64,000 nt of DNA, from assembly GCF_016904885.1 (NCBI RefSeq), contig NZ_JADWYI010000001.1, forward strand, positions 2,294,001 through 2,358,000, given 5' to 3'. A model generated the notes under the pieces. It had not been told where the DNA came from, did not search any database, and saw only the letters and a program-made list of their open reading frames with translations. Below are positions 27,066 to 35,661 of this stretch, one piece after another; positions within the stretch are counted from its first letter, which is position 1, and each line of letters starts with the position of its first letter. The stretch is from Archangium primigenium (GTDB taxonomy: Bacteria > Myxococcota > Myxococcia > Myxococcales > Myxococcaceae). The position numbers and the translations under genes were made by a program.

Positions 27066-28514
27066 GTGCCGCTCAAACCGTTCATCCCGCTGTCCATGGC
27101 GTTCGGTGCCCTGGGACTCGTGGCGTGTTCCACGAAGCCCGTCGTCGACGTCGAGAAGGCCGCGCCTCGGATGGCCCTGGCGGCGGTCCCGTCGGGGGCG
27201 TGTCAGGCGGACCCCGCCTGGCTCACCAACGCCACGCTGCCGAGCGAAGTGCCTGGCAACGAGTCGATGTGCGACTTCCAGCAGTTCATGTGGCAGAGCA
27301 TGCTCGCGCTCGTCCAGCCCGCCAGCGGCAATCCCAACCAGTTGCAATTCGAGACGTGGATGCCCTCGTATGGCATCTTCATCAAGGACGGAACGCCGAC
27401 GCCGTGGGGCCAGGAGCCGCCGACCTCCTGCTCCACCGCCGCCAAGCGCACCGCGGTGTCCGGGAAGACGCCCCGCCTCTATTCCGACATCACCAAGCAG
27501 GCCGGAGCGGATCAGCCGCTGATCGATTTGAAGGGCGAGTTCGTCTACTACAGCATGTCCGTGAATCAGAGTGCCTACGACATGCTCACGTCCTGTCAGC
27601 TCTACAAGGCCCACTGCGCGGGCCCGCTCCTGCCGGGCAACAAGGGCATCGACCTGAGCAGCAAGTACCCGGACCTGGCCCTGCCCGACACCGCCGTCGA
27701 GCTCAAGACGAGCTGGATGGTGCTCGATGAGGCGGGTGTGTCCTCGGGCCTCTACTACGTGGTCCCCGGCGTCATCCAGTACAAGGGCGGGCCCTGCCGC
27801 CAGGTCAACCTGGGGCTGACGGGAATGCACATCGTGTCCAAGACGCCGAAGTTCCCGGCGCTCATCTGGGCCACGTTCGAGCACCGCAACAACGCGCCCG
27901 ATTGCAGCAACACCTCGGCCCCCCCGCCGCTCGGCGGCGCGTGGAACTTCTACAACCCGAGCTGCACCCAGTGCGTGACCAACACCTATCAGGCGGGCAA
28001 GCCCGCCCAGGTCTGCCGCATGCATCCCGAGGGGGACTCGGCCGTGGGGACCTTCCCGGCGGGGGATGACTGCGAGGCCAATCCCAACCAGTTCGCCTGT
28101 CAGGACAAGACGAAGCAGATGCTCGCCCAGAGCAGCGCGGCCATGCAGTCCATCAACGCCAGTGTCCAGGCGCTCATCCAGGCCAACCCCACCCGCATCA
28201 ACAAGGTCTGGGCCAACTACGAGCTCGTGGGCAACGTGTGGACCGTCAATGGGACCCTGCCCCCCTACCTGCAAGCGCAGCAGGGCTCGCTGTCGGCCGC
28301 CAACACCTCCATGGAGACCTTCGTCCAGAACGGCGTCGCGGCGGTGAGCAACCCCTACAACTGCTTGAGCTGCCACAACATGCAGGGGTCCACCAACCTC
28401 CAGAACCTGCCGCCCGTGGGGTTGAGCCACCTGTTCCACAACGTCCAGATGCCGGGCGGATGCGAGAACGGTGCCCTGCCCACCACCTGCAATCCCTACC
28501 TCTCCAGCCACTAG
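27066..28514 (+). CDS. Lipoprotein with a CxxCH cytochrome c-type motif
   Basis: A 482-residue protein starting at a GTG with GAGGAG six bases upstream. Its signal (LSMAFGALGLVAC) indicates a lipoprotein. The region 60-330 is Cys-containing and unrecognised, with FCDFQQFMWQSMLALVQP-like and FPALIWATFEHRNNAPDC blocks. Near the C-terminus, YNCLSCHNMQG supplies a single heme c attachment motif, with Met candidates downstream (NMQG, VQMPGG). It is likely an extracytoplasmic monoheme protein. The lectin-domain gene follows after 18 bases, so the two are probably co-transcribed. Confidence 0.72.
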   Translation: MPLKPFIPLSMAFGALGLVACSTKPVVDVEKAAPRMALAAVPSGACQADPAWLTNATLPSEVPGNESMCDFQQFMWQSMLALVQPASGNPNQLQFETWMPSYGIFIKDGTPTPWGQEPPTSCSTAAKRTAVSGKTPRLYSDITKQAGADQPLIDLKGEFVYYSMSVNQSAYDMLTSCQLYKAHCAGPLLPGNKGIDLSSKYPDLALPDTAVELKTSWMVLDEAGVSSGLYYVVPGVIQYKGGPCRQVNLGLTGMHIVSKTPKFPALIWATFEHRNNAPDCSNTSAPPPLGGAWNFYNPSCTQCVTNTYQAGKPAQVCRMHPEGDSAVGTFPAGDDCEANPNQFACQDKTKQMLAQSSAAMQSINASVQALIQANPTRINKVWANYELVGNVWTVNGTLPPYLQAQQGSLSAANTSMETFVQNGVAAVSNPYNCLSCHNMQGSTNLQNLPPVGLSHLFHNVQMPGGCENGALPTTCNPYLSSH

Positions 28515-28532
28515 CGCCCCGAGCCGACCGCC

Positions 28533-31040
28533 ATGAGCTATCTCGACCTGCCGCGCATCAACTTCTCGGGGACCTTCCAGGCCTCGCCCTCCACCATCAA
28601 CAACACGCCCAACAATTACAACCCGGCCAACTACAACGCGGACTCGCTCAAGGCCGAGAACATCGAGCTGTACTGGGAGCCCAAGGGGGATGGGGTCTTC
28701 GATCTCATCAACTGCCAGGTGACGACCGTCGAGGCCCCCGGGGTGACCCAGGATCCGCTCCTGGGCAGCTCGGTCACGGCCCTGTACACGGGGGCTCCAC
28801 CCAAGATGGTGGACCTGGATCCCATGCAACAGAACGGCAGTGAGATCTGGGGCCTCACCGTCATGCTCGGCGATTTCAGCGGCGCCTATGTCCAGGGCGT
28901 CTTCTCGCCGGTGGCCTTCAACGGCATCTGGGGCAACTCGCAGGGGCCCAACTCGCCCCGCAACTCCGCGAGCGGTTCGGCCGTCTATCAGTCGACGCTC
29001 ACCCAATTGAAATGGAATGTCACGGGCTCGCCGCTCCTCCAGAAGCTCCAGGCCCTGTCACCCAACCGCCTGTCCATTCGTCTGGTGGTCAGCGCCCACA
29101 ACAACGCGCCCCAGCTCTATGCCTTCACCTCCGACACCTTCCAGGCGATGCAGGCCCAAGGTGTTCCCCAGGCGGTGCTGAGCCAGCTCACGAGTCTCCA
29201 GGACTACGTGATGAACTTCGACGACAATGGCAATCCCGTGCCTCCTGGGCGGGGGTTCATCCCCACGCAGAGCTACGTCGACTCGCTGCTCGTGCAGCTG
29301 CTGGGGCAGAGCACGGCACAGCAGTACGGCCCGGTCATCCTGGCGGCGGCCCAGCGGCCCTACACGCCCTGGACCTACCCCAAGACGACGATCCCCCTGC
29401 CCGAGCAGCCCCTCTTCAACTTCAATTATGGGAAGGTCGTCGGCTCCGTGGGGCCGTGCCTGGATGACGAGCCCACCTTCGCCGTGCCGGCGCGCACCCT
29501 GGCGCCTCCCACGCAAACGACGAAGCCCGCGGCGTGGTGGGCCCAGGCCCAGCTGGACGTGAAGAGCAGCACCCCCTCGCTGACGATCGACCTCGCCAAC
29601 TCGCTGCCCGTCGAGCTGCCGGGACGCCCCCTGTGGTCGGAGAAGCTCGGCACCCTGTCGCTCGCCTACTACACCGTCTCGGGCGGCACCAAGACGTACA
29701 CGACCGTCGTCCCGTCGATCGACTACACCAACGCGGACTTCATCGACAAACAGTCCGGCATGCTGGTGATCTCCAACTTCGGCTCCGTCGATCCCAAGAG
29801 CCTCGCCAACCTGCCCCTCGCGCTGCGCAGTACGGCGAAGAACGACAAGGGCGTCGTCGTGACCCAGACGCTGCTGGAGGAGAACGCGGAGGGTTTGAGC
29901 CTGCGCGCCGACAAGTTCATCTTCCGCATGAATCCGGGCATGCAGACCACCCCCTCCTTTCCGCGAGGAGAGACGCATGTCGTCGATTTCTACGCGCGCA
30001 AGTTCGGCCGGGTCGAGGGCACGGAGCAGTGGAAGGTCAGCCTGAACACCCTGGATCCGAGCGCGGCGGTGACCTACACCCTCGGCACCCTGGGCACGTC
30101 GGGCACCCATGGCATCGACGAGAACAACCTCTCGACGCCCCCCGGACGGCTGCAACTGTCCGGCAACCCCGTGCCCCTCGTGGGCGGCAAGGCCTCCGTC
30201 ACCCTCACGGGCAAGGACCCGGGCAATCCGCGCGGCTACGTCGACGGGCAGGTCTACTTCACCCAGTACACCTTCTCGCCCCAGGTCTCGGACTACAACC
30301 AGGACCCCAATGATCTGCTCAGCACCCAGATCTACCAGCAGAACCCCATCTCGGGCACGCCCACGTGGATCAATGGGATTGGCGACATCCTGCGGCAGTA
30401 CGGCATGCTCTATCCCATCATGGGCCGCTTCCAGCTCTGGACCTATGAGGGGGTGGTGGGCAACCGCGAGAAGATCCAGCGAGTGCTCAGCCTGGACATC
30501 ACCCAACCGCTGCACATGCCGGTGACGCGGGACCTGTCGGCCATCCGGTGCAGCCTCATCCTGAACTGGTTCAACACGGGCATGCCCTATGGGCCCGTGG
30601 GTCCCGTGGGAGGCTCGGGCACGAGCTGGAACAACCTGCCCACGGTCGCCAACTGGGGGCGCATGACGAGCCTCGTGGTGCGCTCGGGCGACATCCTCGA
30701 CGCCATTCAGCCTGGCTATGGCACTAACACCGCGCCCCTCCAGGGAGGCCTGGGCGGCATCGCCACCACCATCGACCTCACCGATGACGCGATCGTGTCG
30801 CTCACCGGCTACACGGGTGTCTTCTTCGGCCTTCAGCAGGTCGCGCAGCTCAGCATCCACACCGCGAGTGGCAAGACCCACGGCCCCTTCGGGACCATGG
30901 ACAACGTGTCCAACGCCCAGCCCTTCACGCTCGCCGCGCCCACGGGCAGCGTGATCCGGTCCTTCTTCGGCAACACGGTGGTGCACTCCGGCGGGGGCAC
31001 GTACATCGCCGCCCTCGGCGGCAACGTGCAGTTGCCCTAG
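28533..31040 (+). CDS. Large protein with C-terminal jacalin-type lectin domain
   Basis: An 835-residue protein without signal peptide. It opens with SYLDLPRINFSGTFQASPSTINN, the start of an uncharacterised bacterial family I recognise only by this motif. The final 140 residues fit a jacalin-like beta-prism: ITSLVVRSGDILDAIQPGYG, GGLGGIATTIDLTDDAIVSLTGYTG, then GKTHGPFGTM and IAALGGNVQ. Jacalin domains bind sugars at the N-terminal GG and C-terminal G-x3-D loop. The central 600 residues are probably beta-rich and unassigned. How it would reach the outside is unclear, while its operon partner is a lipoprotein. Confidence 0.7.
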   Translation: MSYLDLPRINFSGTFQASPSTINNTPNNYNPANYNADSLKAENIELYWEPKGDGVFDLINCQVTTVEAPGVTQDPLLGSSVTALYTGAPPKMVDLDPMQQNGSEIWGLTVMLGDFSGAYVQGVFSPVAFNGIWGNSQGPNSPRNSASGSAVYQSTLTQLKWNVTGSPLLQKLQALSPNRLSIRLVVSAHNNAPQLYAFTSDTFQAMQAQGVPQAVLSQLTSLQDYVMNFDDNGNPVPPGRGFIPTQSYVDSLLVQLLGQSTAQQYGPVILAAAQRPYTPWTYPKTTIPLPEQPLFNFNYGKVVGSVGPCLDDEPTFAVPARTLAPPTQTTKPAAWWAQAQLDVKSSTPSLTIDLANSLPVELPGRPLWSEKLGTLSLAYYTVSGGTKTYTTVVPSIDYTNADFIDKQSGMLVISNFGSVDPKSLANLPLALRSTAKNDKGVVVTQTLLEENAEGLSLRADKFIFRMNPGMQTTPSFPRGETHVVDFYARKFGRVEGTEQWKVSLNTLDPSAAVTYTLGTLGTSGTHGIDENNLSTPPGRLQLSGNPVPLVGGKASVTLTGKDPGNPRGYVDGQVYFTQYTFSPQVSDYNQDPNDLLSTQIYQQNPISGTPTWINGIGDILRQYGMLYPIMGRFQLWTYEGVVGNREKIQRVLSLDITQPLHMPVTRDLSAIRCSLILNWFNTGMPYGPVGPVGGSGTSWNNLPTVANWGRMTSLVVRSGDILDAIQPGYGTNTAPLQGGLGGIATTIDLTDDAIVSLTGYTGVFFGLQQVAQLSIHTASGKTHGPFGTMDNVSNAQPFTLAAPTGSVIRSFFGNTVVHSGGGTYIAALGGNVQLP

Positions 31041-31056
31041 CCTCCGGGCTGCTCAA

Positions 31057-31091
31057 GCCCTCGCCCCGCGGCGCGTCCGCCGGGCGAGGGC
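31057..31091. terminator. Stem-loop between convergent genes
   Basis: A perfect 10-bp stem GCCCTCGCCC/GGGCGAGGGC (31057-31066 with 31082-31091) lies exactly between the converging lectin-domain gene and the gene at 31096. There is no T run, so it may terminate weakly or only block read-through. Confidence 0.5.
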
Positions 31092-31095
31092 GGCG

Positions 31096-31686
31096 CTAGA
31101 ATCCAACGCCCAGGGAGAGGCTCGCGCTCGGCTGGAAGGAAGACTGCGGGAGGTTGAGCAGGGGGGCGTAATGGAAATACGCGCCACTCACGCCCACTTC
31201 GCCCACCCATTCCATTCCGGCCACGGCGGGCAACAGCAGACGCAGCGAGGCGCCCACCTCGGGGCCAGCCGTCTCCACGCCCGTGGCGCCCACGCCCGCG
31301 AAATGAAAGCCTCCCCCGTCCTCGCCCACCTGCAGCTCCGCGAAGCCCACGCCCATGCGGGGTTGCAGCCAGACTCCGCCCAGCTTCCAGGACGTGAGCT
31401 TCAGCCAGGAGCGGAAGTGGGCGATCTCCGGCGCCTTGTCATGGTGCAGGAAGCCCGAGCCCGTCCCACATCCCTCCAGGGAGAGCATCTCGAGAGGCGA
31501 GAGCTCCAGACAGAGCGTCGGACGCAGGCTGGAGGTGGAGGCCCCGACGCGCAGGTTGCCGTAGTTGCGCGGAGGCTCCGCGCTCGCGGCGTCGAGGACC
31601 TCCACGGGCTCCGAGGCACTCGCCGCCCCTCCCACCCAGACAACACCCACCAGCGCCGTTCTTCTGAGGCTGCGCAGCGGACTCAT
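31096..31686 (-). CDS. Predicted outer-membrane or periplasmic beta-barrel protein
   Basis: A 196-residue protein. The ATG at 31686 gives a signal peptide (RTALVGVVWVGGAASA); the frame extends upstream without such a feature. The mature chain alternates polar and hydrophobic residues with many Gly/aromatics (GVWLQPRMGVGFAELQVG, VGEVGVSGAYFHYAPLL) and ends in SLSLGVGF with a terminal Phe, the usual sorting signal of outer-membrane barrels. Its length would allow about eight strands. No family is identified. Confidence 0.6.
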   Translation of the reverse strand: MSPLRSLRRTALVGVVWVGGAASASEPVEVLDAASAEPPRNYGNLRVGASTSSLRPTLCLELSPLEMLSLEGCGTGSGFLHHDKAPEIAHFRSWLKLTSWKLGGVWLQPRMGVGFAELQVGEDGGGFHFAGVGATGVETAGPEVGASLRLLLPAVAGMEWVGEVGVSGAYFHYAPLLNLPQSSFQPSASLSLGVGF

Positions 31687-31787
31687 CGATGCCCTCGAGC
31701 GAAGGATGTGACGGACGAACAGCCCACCGTGTTGTACCACCGCTCCGAGGCGCTCAGGCAAGCGCGGGCAGAGCGGAAACCGGATGC

Positions 31788-32768
31788 TCAGGGCCGGGGA
31801 TGCGCGGCGAAGAAGCGCCACATCTCACGCGTCGCATCCAGGTCCTTCGTGGTGTAGCCCAGCCCCGGAATCTCGGGGCCCCCGGGCCAGGTGTGGCCGC
31901 CGCCCTGGACGCCGCAGCGGGTGACGGTGGCCCCCTGGGCGCACGACTCCCAACTGACACAGGTGCTGTCGCCGTTCTGGAAGGTGGTGCGCGGCTCGCC
32001 GGTGCAGCCATCGCGCGCCACCCAGCGCGCCACGGTGTCCGTCACGGAGGGGTAGGGGCCCGTGAGGAAGAAGGCCGTGCCCCCCTGCTCCTCGATGGTG
32101 CGATCCTCCGAGCCGTGGAAGTGCATGACCGGCACGGGGCGCGTGGGCGAGCACGGCGTGGCGCTCTCCACACCCGCCACGGGAGCGATGGCCGCGAACT
32201 GCCCGGAGCGCTCGCAGGCGAGCCGGTAGGAGAAGAACCCGCCATTGGAGAATCCCGTGGCGTAGACCCGCTTCGTGTCCAGACACACCTGGGTGTCCAG
32301 CTCCGCCAGCAGCGTGTCCACGAAGCCCACGTCATCCACCTGGGCGTCCCGGGCCGGACCACAGCAGACCCCCGCGTTCCACGCGCCCGCCGCACCGAAC
32401 GACGGATCCGGCTCCTGGCCGAGATCCGCCGCCGCCAGCCCGCGCGCGTACACCACGAGGAACCCCTGGGCATCGGACTCCTCGGACAGGTGCGTCAGGA
32501 CCCCCATCTCCTTCTCGTTGGAGCCAAAGCCGTGGAAGGCGAGCACCACCGGGGTGGGCCGGGTGGGGTCATAGCCAGGCGGCACGTGGAGGCGGTAGTT
32601 CCGCGTGCGCTCCTGGTGGGTGAGCGTCCGGTCATGGGTTCCCGGGCCCAGGGGACGGCCCGAACACGAGGTGTGCTCCGGCAGGACCGCGGGACCGGAG
32701 GGGGCGCGGGTCGGGGAGTCACAGGACAGGAGCAGGCACAGCGGCGGGAGCATCAGGAGAGCGCGCAT
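31788..32768 (-). CDS. Poly(3-hydroxybutyrate) depolymerase/feruloyl esterase-like lipoprotein
   Basis: A 326-residue alpha/beta hydrolase of the LpqC/PHB-depolymerase type with a lipoprotein signal (LPPLCLLLSC). The nucleophile elbow is GFSNGGFFSYRLAC; other hallmarks are PVVLAFHGFGSNE (oxyanion strand), the disulfide-rich CCGPA segment, HGSEDRTI carrying the likely acid, and GGGHTWPGG with the catalytic His. It should cleave ester bonds in extracellular polymers or plant phenolic esters. It faces the cell exterior if exported to the outer membrane. Confidence 0.85.
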   Translation of the reverse strand: MRALLMLPPLCLLLSCDSPTRAPSGPAVLPEHTSCSGRPLGPGTHDRTLTHQERTRNYRLHVPPGYDPTRPTPVVLAFHGFGSNEKEMGVLTHLSEESDAQGFLVVYARGLAAADLGQEPDPSFGAAGAWNAGVCCGPARDAQVDDVGFVDTLLAELDTQVCLDTKRVYATGFSNGGFFSYRLACERSGQFAAIAPVAGVESATPCSPTRPVPVMHFHGSEDRTIEEQGGTAFFLTGPYPSVTDTVARWVARDGCTGEPRTTFQNGDSTCVSWESCAQGATVTRCGVQGGGHTWPGGPEIPGLGYTTKDLDATREMWRFFAAHPRP

Positions 32769-32797
32769 GCCGCCGCCTTACTGAATTCAGCCCACGG

Positions 32798-32961
32798 CCT
32801 CAACCGCCCGTCGCCAGGGCGCCTTCCACCACCGAGCGCGCGAGCTCGTTCGTGCGCTCGTTCTGGTACTGCTCGTAGGTGCCGAAGGCCGCGCCACTCA
32901 GCCGACCCTTCTGTCCCTGTTCGAGGTATTTGCCTGTCAAGGCGCCGCCCGCCAGCGCGGC
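32798..32961 (-). pseudogene. Aldo/keto reductase remnant (C-terminal 50 residues)
   Basis: Directly behind the stop of the terpene synthase the same strand reads LAGGALTGKYLEQGQKGRLS then YEQYQNERTNELARSVVEGA and a stop. LxGGxLTGKY is the C-terminal-third motif of aldo/keto reductases. No start, barrel core or catalytic Tyr/Lys remains, so only the 3' end of such a gene survives, cut exactly at the terpene synthase border. Confidence 0.7.
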
Positions 32962-33993
32962 CTACGCGAGGAGCTCGAACTGCCCCAGGTCGTAGCGGGG
33001 CGTGGTGAGGTGCCACACCAGGCTGCCGCACACCCACTGGGCGCAGATGTTCCAGAGCACCTCGAGCGGACCGGGGCGTCCCGGCCGCAGGGCGCGCAGG
33101 GCGTCGTAGCGGGTCCGGTACAGGCCATTCAGCGCCTCCGCGTAGGGCCGGGGCTCGGGGAAGTAGGCCTTGAGGTTCAGGTGGCCCTGCTCCTGGGCTT
33201 CCTCCTTGGACTGGGACAGGGCGTCGTTCTGCAGCGCCACGAGGTGGGCCGCGAGCTCCTTCATCCGCTCGCCCACGATCCGCTCCTCGGGGGACAGCGT
33301 CAGGCCGGAATAGGCGAAGCAGAACTCGACCTCGGGCCGCATCCCGATCGTCAGGGCCCGGTTCTCCAGGTAGCGCGGCAGGGTCACCGTCGGATCGAAC
33401 TCCAGCAGGAAGCCCTCGAAGTAGCCGCGCGTGTCCTGGATGAGGCGCGACGTGTCGATGCCATCCGTCTCCAGGTCCTCCAGGATGACCCGCAGCATGG
33501 CGTTGAGGGTGTTCACCCAGCGCGTCTGGCTCTGGTGGCCGCGGTCCTCGAGCCAGGCGCACAGGTCGCGCACGACGTCCGTGCGCTGCTCCGGGCTCAG
33601 CTCCTGGCCGTCGACGAAGGCATCCAGGGCGAAGAACCAGTCCATCCGATCCTGGCTGTTCTGCAGGTAGCGCACGGAGCGGGTGCTGCACGTGTAGTAG
33701 GTCAACAAGTCGAAGCCACCCCGCAGCAGGTGGGGGCGCAGCCGTTCGAGCTCCGGGAAGTCTCCGCGCGTGGCGAGCCCCAGGGAGACCGGGGTCGTGC
33801 TCGCGATGACCTGATACGCGGAGAAGTCCACCGGCCACTCGATGCGGTGGCGCGACCCGTCGATCTGGAGGTCATACGCCACCGAGTCGCGCCGCTTGAG
33901 CGTCTCGATGAGGGAGTCGATCCGCTGGTACCGGGTATCCAGGACGAAGGGCGGCACCGGGGGCGCGGGGGTTACGGCCGTCAAGACAGTCAT
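32962..33993 (-). CDS. Class I terpene synthase
   Basis: A 343-residue bacterial terpene cyclase, normal in length. The metal-binding NSE triad is perfect: N256-D257-x2-S260-x2-K263-E264 (NDALSQSKE). The Asp-rich motif is DAFVD (D124, D128) instead of DDxxD. The conserved Arg-Tyr pair lies near the C-terminus (TTPRYD), and WNICAQWVCGSLVWHL is the usual final helix. The ATG at 33993 is preferred over upstream in-frame codons. It should ionise a prenyl diphosphate (probably farnesyl or geranyl) and cyclise it; the product cannot be predicted. A GMC oxidoreductase lies upstream on the same strand. Confidence 0.87.
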   Translation of the reverse strand: MTVLTAVTPAPPVPPFVLDTRYQRIDSLIETLKRRDSVAYDLQIDGSRHRIEWPVDFSAYQVIASTTPVSLGLATRGDFPELERLRPHLLRGGFDLLTYYTCSTRSVRYLQNSQDRMDWFFALDAFVDGQELSPEQRTDVVRDLCAWLEDRGHQSQTRWVNTLNAMLRVILEDLETDGIDTSRLIQDTRGYFEGFLLEFDPTVTLPRYLENRALTIGMRPEVEFCFAYSGLTLSPEERIVGERMKELAAHLVALQNDALSQSKEEAQEQGHLNLKAYFPEPRPYAEALNGLYRTRYDALRALRPGRPGPLEVLWNICAQWVCGSLVWHLTTPRYDLGQFELLA

Positions 33994-34099
33994 CGCGAAA
34001 CGCCTTGTTCGAAGGAAGGGGCGCCCTCTTACACGAAAACCCCGGAGTTCCACGATGGCCCCCCCCCATTCGATGCGCCGCCCTACGGCGGGCAGGGGC

Positions 34100-35647
34100 T
34101 CAGCCCGCGTGGGTCGCGAGGAGCTGCCGTGAGGCGAACTCCGCGATCATCACGGTGGGTGCGAGCGTTCCCGCCGAGGGGATGGTGGGCATGATCGACG
34201 CGTCCGCGATGCGCAGGCCCTCGAGGCCGTGTACCCGCAGCCGGGCATCCACCACCGCCTCCTCGCCAGAGCCCATCGCGCAGGTGCCCACGGGGTGGAA
34301 GTAGGGCGAGCTGCCGCGGCGCACGAAGGCCACCGCCTCCTCCCGGCTCAACCGTTTCGGCGGGGCGACCCAGCGGTGGGCGATCTCCCGGAACGCGGGC
34401 TGCGAGGCGATGTCGAGCCCGAGCTCGAGGCCGGCCACCAGGGCCTCGACGTCGGCCTGCTCGGCCAGGAGGTGGGGTTGGATCTCCAGCGGCCCGTCGT
34501 GCCGGGCCGTCTTCATGCGCACATGTCCCCGGCTCTGGACATGGACGAGGCCCGGCGCGAGGCAGAAGGAATGGGGGGGCACCGGGTATTGGGCGGCGAT
34601 CTCCGCGGACACATAGGGCAGCTGCACGGGCACGAACATCAGGTCCGGCACCGGGAGGCTCGCGCGGCTCTTCCAGAAGAAGGTGCTGTCCACCAGGTTG
34701 TGGTGCGGGGGCGGCAGGGGCTGCTTCGCCTCGAAGCAGAGCCCCGCGAGGATGACGTGCTCCTGGAGGTTCTGGCCCACCCCCGCGAGCGCGGCGGCGA
34801 CCGGAATGCCGAGCCGTCGCAGGTCCTCCGCCGGGCCGATGCCCGACAACATCAGGAGCCGAGGGGTGTCGATCGTCCCGGCGCACAGGATGACTTCCCG
34901 GGAGGCGTGGAGGACCTGGCGCTCGCCGTCCATCAGGAGCTCGAGCCCGGTGCAGCGCGTGCCGGACAGCGTCAGGGAGACCACCTGGGCCCCCGTGAGG
35001 ACCGTCAGGTTCGCATGGCCCCGCACGGGTTGCAGGAAGGCGCGTGCGGTGCCGCAGCGGGTGCCCTCGCGCACGTTCATGTTGATGGGGCCCACGCCCT
35101 CGGGGTGGGGGACGTTCACGTCCTCCAGGTACGGCATGCCGTAGGTGCCGCACGCGTCGATGAGCGCGGCGGCCACGGGGTTGAGCTGTCGGGCGCGCTC
35201 GATGCGGATGGGGCCGCCCGCGCCGCGAAACGCACTGGCGCCCCCTTCCCAGTCCTCCGACTTCTTGAACAGGGGCAACACGGAGTCGAAGTCCCAACCC
35301 GCGTTGCCCGCCGCCGCCCAGCCGTCATAGTCGGCCCGATTGCCCCGGGCCCAGATCATGCCGTTGGTGCTGCCCGAGCCGCCCAGCACCTTGCCGCGTG
35401 ACAGGAAGAGGGCGCGGTTGTCCACGTGGGGACTCGACTCGTACGCGTAGGACCAGTCGTGCGCCGCGCCGATGTTCTCCAACCACCGGGCGGGGTGCGA
35501 GATGCTCGCGATCCCCTCGTCCGATCCTCCCGCCTCGATCAGGAGGACCCGCGCGTCCGAACCTTCCACCAGACGCCGCGCGACCACACACCCAGCGGTC
35601 CCCGCGCCCACGATCACGTAATCGAAGTGTCCCTGCTCAATCTTCAT
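34100..35647 (-). CDS. GMC-family FAD-dependent oxidoreductase
   Basis: A 515-residue choline dehydrogenase-like enzyme. The FAD dinucleotide fold is YVIVGAGTAGCVVARRL at the N-terminus; RGKVLGGSGSTNGMIWARG and CAGTIDTPRLLMLSGIGP are GMC signatures 1 and 2. The catalytic His is H451 in FHPVGTCAMG. The second catalytic position, normally Asn or His in a NTNAPT-like motif, reads AGTLAPT here, so it is Leu. It oxidises an alcohol of unknown identity, perhaps a terpene alcohol given the adjacent cyclase, with which it shares strand but is separated by 106 bases. Confidence 0.88.
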   Translation of the reverse strand: MKIEQGHFDYVIVGAGTAGCVVARRLVEGSDARVLLIEAGGSDEGIASISHPARWLENIGAAHDWSYAYESSPHVDNRALFLSRGKVLGGSGSTNGMIWARGNRADYDGWAAAGNAGWDFDSVLPLFKKSEDWEGGASAFRGAGGPIRIERARQLNPVAAALIDACGTYGMPYLEDVNVPHPEGVGPINMNVREGTRCGTARAFLQPVRGHANLTVLTGAQVVSLTLSGTRCTGLELLMDGERQVLHASREVILCAGTIDTPRLLMLSGIGPAEDLRRLGIPVAAALAGVGQNLQEHVILAGLCFEAKQPLPPPHHNLVDSTFFWKSRASLPVPDLMFVPVQLPYVSAEIAAQYPVPPHSFCLAPGLVHVQSRGHVRMKTARHDGPLEIQPHLLAEQADVEALVAGLELGLDIASQPAFREIAHRWVAPPKRLSREEAVAFVRRGSSPYFHPVGTCAMGSGEEAVVDARLRVHGLEGLRIADASIMPTIPSAGTLAPTVMIAEFASRQLLATHAG

Positions 35648-35661
35648 GGCCCCAGTCTACG

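Noticed and set aside
27015-30986. Two long minus-strand frames opposite the lipoprotein and lectin genes
   Set aside because: Low-complexity Arg/Gly/His/Val-rich products with no start signals; the plus-strand genes have signal peptide, heme motif and lectin domain.
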